Assembly (NCBI RefSeq): GCF_001545075.1
Contig: NZ_FCOB02000023.1
Span: 62,001-126,000 of the forward strand
Length of the DNA stretch: 64,000 nucleotides
Origin: Caballeronia ptereochthonis
GTDB lineage: Bacteria; Pseudomonadota; Gammaproteobacteria; Burkholderiales; Burkholderiaceae
Reading direction: 5' to 3'
The notes under the pieces are model-generated. The model did no database searches, was not told the DNA's origin, and worked only from the letters and a program-made list of their open reading frames with translations. This document shows, in pieces, positions 61,490 through 64,000 of this stretch (the first letter of the stretch is position 1; each line of letters begins with the position of its first letter). The translations under genes and the position numbers were made by a program.

Positions 61490-64000
61490 TCAGAGAGCCA
61501 CTGGCCCTTGCTTGAGTTTTTCTGCCAACAGAGCCTCGACCTCCACCAACCATGTCTTCAGTTCGGCCTCGTCATTCAAGGTCCGGCGTGGAATAGTCAC
61601 GTGCACTACGTTAGGCTTGAGCAATTGCACGGCAGCCTGGCGAGCGGCCTCAAAGCGGCTCGTCAGCGCCTGGGTTCTTGTCACCCAATGGTCGAGGTCG
61701 CATTCGTCGAGCGCATCCTGCAACTGGTCGGGCGTGCCCAGAGCAATCATAGTCGGCGTATTTAAATGATGGGCCTGAGTCAATTCGCTGCGCTGTGCAT
61801 CCGTGAGCTTTGCCCAATCGGCGTCGGCCTGCAATTGCGCCTGCTGCTGCGCGAAAACATGCTCAAACGCATTGAGCTTCGCCCCAAGCGCCTGGCGCAG
61901 CAGGTCTACAGCCTTGTCGAGCAGCGGGCGCACCGGGTCGGGCTCGGCCAGCAGGCTGCGCTGGGTCTCGATTGCATCCGTCTCGGCCTTCAGTTCCGCG
62001 TAGGGGCCAAGGCCTTTGGCATGGTGCAACAGTTCGGTCAGCTGATGCCAGACAGGTAGGCGCTTGGCAATAGCGTCAGCTGTTTGAACCCAGGACTTGA
62101 ACTGACCGACGATTTCATCAAAACCCTCAAAGAGGGCCAGTAGCTGCGCGTTGCCCGTTTGGCCTTCGATGGTTTCGATGAACGCTGGCTTGGGCGTCTG
62201 CGGCGCGGGCGCGGAGCCGCCCGCTTTGGCAGCCTGCTCACGGAGTCTGGCCAATAGCGCGGACACCTTAGCCAACTCATCCTTCGGCTGGCATGGCACG
62301 CCCACCGTACTGAACAACGACCGAATCTTGATGAGTTGTGGCGGCGTAATATTGACGCTTTCGCGCTGGAAAGTGGTTTGCGTCAGCTTGGCACGGTCAA
62401 GGCTTTTTGCATCGACAGCCTTGGACGATGCATCCGTCGCTTTGATATGACCAGCGGCCAGTAATGCGTACAGGGCACCGTCAATGGCATCACGCGGCCA
62501 GCCATACGGTGGCGCATCAAAGTTATCGCGAATCTCGGCCCCCTTCTTGCCGGGGCCAATGTAGGCAAGCAACTTCTGGCAGACCGGGTGCTTGTCAGCT
62601 TCCTGACTGTGCCCCACGGCCTTCAGTGCTTCCAGATTACCTTTCCGAGCCTCGTCCAGCACCTTGCTCCACTGGTCGTGGTCGGCCGCATCGAACTGGC
62701 TGTACAGGCGAATCGCAGAAGCTTTGGCTGCGCGATTGATGCGGTCAGCAAGGTCATTGCCGTCCTGCGCTTCCTGTCCACCGGCCTGGAACACGCGCAC
62801 TCCACCGAAGAGCTGGTCCAGCAGCTCACTTAGCTCCTTCTCCGCGGTACGTTGACGGCTCTCCATTGAGCGTTGCGCGTCGCGTCCCTCTTCGGTAGCG
62901 GGACTGCCCTTCTTCTGCAGCGTCGTGCGCGCAGCTTCCAGCGCCACAATGGCGTTTGCGAGTTCGGTTTTGTGCTGCGCGTGCAGGAACGCGAACAAAG
63001 TAGGGTTGTCTGCCGACTTTGCCCGTGCCTCAGCGATGACAGACTTCTCCTCGGCTTGCCAGCCATCCTGTATCCACAGATAGAGGTTCTGGGCATGGTC
63101 CTTGGGCAGCGTGTCGTCATAGGTGGGCGTGAGGCGACGCTCAACGTTGTCTTTACCCTGCACAACGCGCACCTTCTTTAGCACCTCACCAAAACGCTCC
63201 TTCAATAACGTTGAACGCTTTTGCTCTACGCGCTGCGGCGCTGCTTTCAGTTCAGCCTCCTGGGCACGAAACTCGTCATACCAGGCGCTGGATTCCCGGG
63301 TCTGCAGCCGGTATTCGGTGCCACTGCTGCCCACCAGTGCCATGACAAGACGGTCCTTGTTCTGGAGTTCGTCCAGCAGAGCGGGCAATTTCTTGCGCAA
63401 CTCTGCGGAGCCGGCCGCGAGGTCGGTTACCAGCAGGTCAGCCAACACGTCTTCGGTTGCCTTGAGGCCGATGTCCAGAGCCGCATCGGCCGGAAGCTTG
63501 TTGATGAGATAGACGAGCTTGAGCAGCCTCGCCTTGAGCTGGCTGTCGGCATCGCCGGCGGCGAAGCGCTGGACGTTCTCGAACACCTCCTTCGGCAACT
63601 GAGCGGTGGAAACCAGGTTCGCGGCAATCTGGTCGTAGAGGAAGTCGCCGGAAACCACGTGACCCAGAGGTGCATCGGCAGATGCGAGCACAGCCTCGTG
63701 CACCACGCGCAATTGACTACGCAGTTGCGACACCGTACCGGTAGTATCGATGGTTCGGAGAACACGTTCCCAAAAGCGGCGACGCACCGGCAGCAGCGGG
63801 TAGTCCGAGGTCATGACGTCCTCGTCGTCAGTGACGTACTCAAGCTTCGTGCCGCGCAGGTGCCGTGAAATCTCACCAAGGTTGGCACGCCAGACGCTCT
63901 CCACCTCCGGCTGCGCAGTCGGCTTTTTGGCCAAAATGATTTGGCGGGTGACGTTCTCGACGTCCCAGTCGCCGAGCATCACCTGCACCGGGAAACGGCC
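61490..64000 (-). CDS. brxC: BREX ATPase BrxC, N-terminus beyond the window
   Basis: 836 codons are visible; the frame stays open to base 64000 (GRFPVQVMLGDWDVENV at the edge). BrxC is a roughly 1200-residue P-loop ATPase scaffold, and the visible part is its long helical C-terminal region (e.g. KERFGEVLKKVRVVQGKDNVE, LYLWIQDGWQAEEKSV). The P-loop itself would be outside. Position upstream of pglX fits the type 1 order brxA-brxB-brxC-pglX-pglZ-brxL. Confidence 0.9.
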   Translation of the reverse strand, partial: GRFPVQVMLGDWDVENVTRQIILAKKPTAQPEVESVWRANLGEISRHLRGTKLEYVTDDEDVMTSDYPLLPVRRRFWERVLRTIDTTGTVSQLRSQLRVVHEAVLASADAPLGHVVSGDFLYDQIAANLVSTAQLPKEVFENVQRFAAGDADSQLKARLLKLVYLINKLPADAALDIGLKATEDVLADLLVTDLAAGSAELRKKLPALLDELQNKDRLVMALVGSSGTEYRLQTRESSAWYDEFRAQEAELKAAPQRVEQKRSTLLKERFGEVLKKVRVVQGKDNVERRLTPTYDDTLPKDHAQNLYLWIQDGWQAEEKSVIAEARAKSADNPTLFAFLHAQHKTELANAIVALEAARTTLQKKGSPATEEGRDAQRSMESRQRTAEKELSELLDQLFGGVRVFQAGGQEAQDGNDLADRINRAAKASAIRLYSQFDAADHDQWSKVLDEARKGNLEALKAVGHSQEADKHPVCQKLLAYIGPGKKGAEIRDNFDAPPYGWPRDAIDGALYALLAAGHIKATDASSKAVDAKSLDRAKLTQTTFQRESVNITPPQLIKIRSLFSTVGVPCQPKDELAKVSALLARLREQAAKAGGSAPAPQTPKPAFIETIEGQTGNAQLLALFEGFDEIVGQFKSWVQTADAIAKRLPVWHQLTELLHHAKGLGPYAELKAETDAIETQRSLLAEPDPVRPLLDKAVDLLRQALGAKLNAFEHVFAQQQAQLQADADWAKLTDAQRSELTQAHHLNTPTMIALGTPDQLQDALDECDLDHWVTRTQALTSRFEAARQAAVQLLKPNVVHVTIPRRTLNDEAELKTWLVEVEALLAEKLKQGPVAL

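Noticed and set aside
44344..64000. Right attachment site (second copy of the tRNA-Lys 3' end)
   Set aside because: No repeat of the tRNA 3' sequence was found by eye in the island portion shown; it probably lies beyond the window.

Overview
The window comes from a high-GC betaproteobacterial chromosome, most likely Burkholderiaceae (Burkholderia, Paraburkholderia or Caballeronia). This rests on gene content and order: metX-metW-ampG; gatCAB divergent from mreB-mreC-mreD-mrdA-rodA; rsmB-DUF4390-ntrY/ntrX-like; GTP-type PEP carboxykinase; and a QueE with the CX14CX2C cluster loop known from Burkholderia multivorans. No database search was possible, so the genus is an inference.

Layout. 1-3866 is a housekeeping run (metX, metW, ampG, an M48 protease). 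3919-5954 is a small lower-GC islet holding a HEPN-domain protein translationally coupled to an ORC/Cdc6-like AAA ATPase. 5998-11091 carries exodeoxyribonuclease III, PPK2 and the gatCAB operon on the minus strand. 11469-17882 is the rod-shape/elongasome operon. 17950-21457 holds a Sel1 protein, an HpcH/HpaI aldolase and the queC-queE-queD operon for 7-deazaguanine synthesis. 22400-23794 is a glycoside-hydrolase lipoprotein preceded by a 24-bp perfect palindrome. 23966-24041 is tRNA-Phe. 24125-29338 is the rsmB/DUF4390/NtrY-like/NtrX-like cluster. 29492-44079 is core metabolism and information processing: htpX, lysE-type exporter, def-fmt, dprA, thioredoxin-like, topB, LysR, pckG, a 2-hydroxyacid dehydrogenase, OsmC, patatin and PaaI-type thioesterase.

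From tRNA-Lys(CTT) at 44268-44343 to the right edge lies a genomic island that leaves the window unfinished. It starts with a tyrosine integrase split by a one-base frameshift. Several unrecognised cargo genes follow, including a protein with a 12-copy 9-bp tandem repeat encoding a Tyr-Asp-Ser low-complexity segment. Last comes a minus-strand BREX phage-defence operon: brxC (cut by the window), pglX, then an OLD-family ATPase/TOPRIM nuclease and a UvrD-like helicase (a Gabija-like pair), pglZ and brxL. pglX, the nuclease and the helicase overlap by TGATG junctions, so the Gabija-like pair is embedded in the BREX transcription unit rather than lying beside it. brxA and brxB would be expected beyond base 64000, as would the right attachment site of the island.

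The most interesting points are the nested BREX/Gabija-like operon, the HEPN-ATPase islet, the repeat protein, the split integrase with its nearby operator-like palindromes, and an isolated minus-strand terminator upstream of queC.
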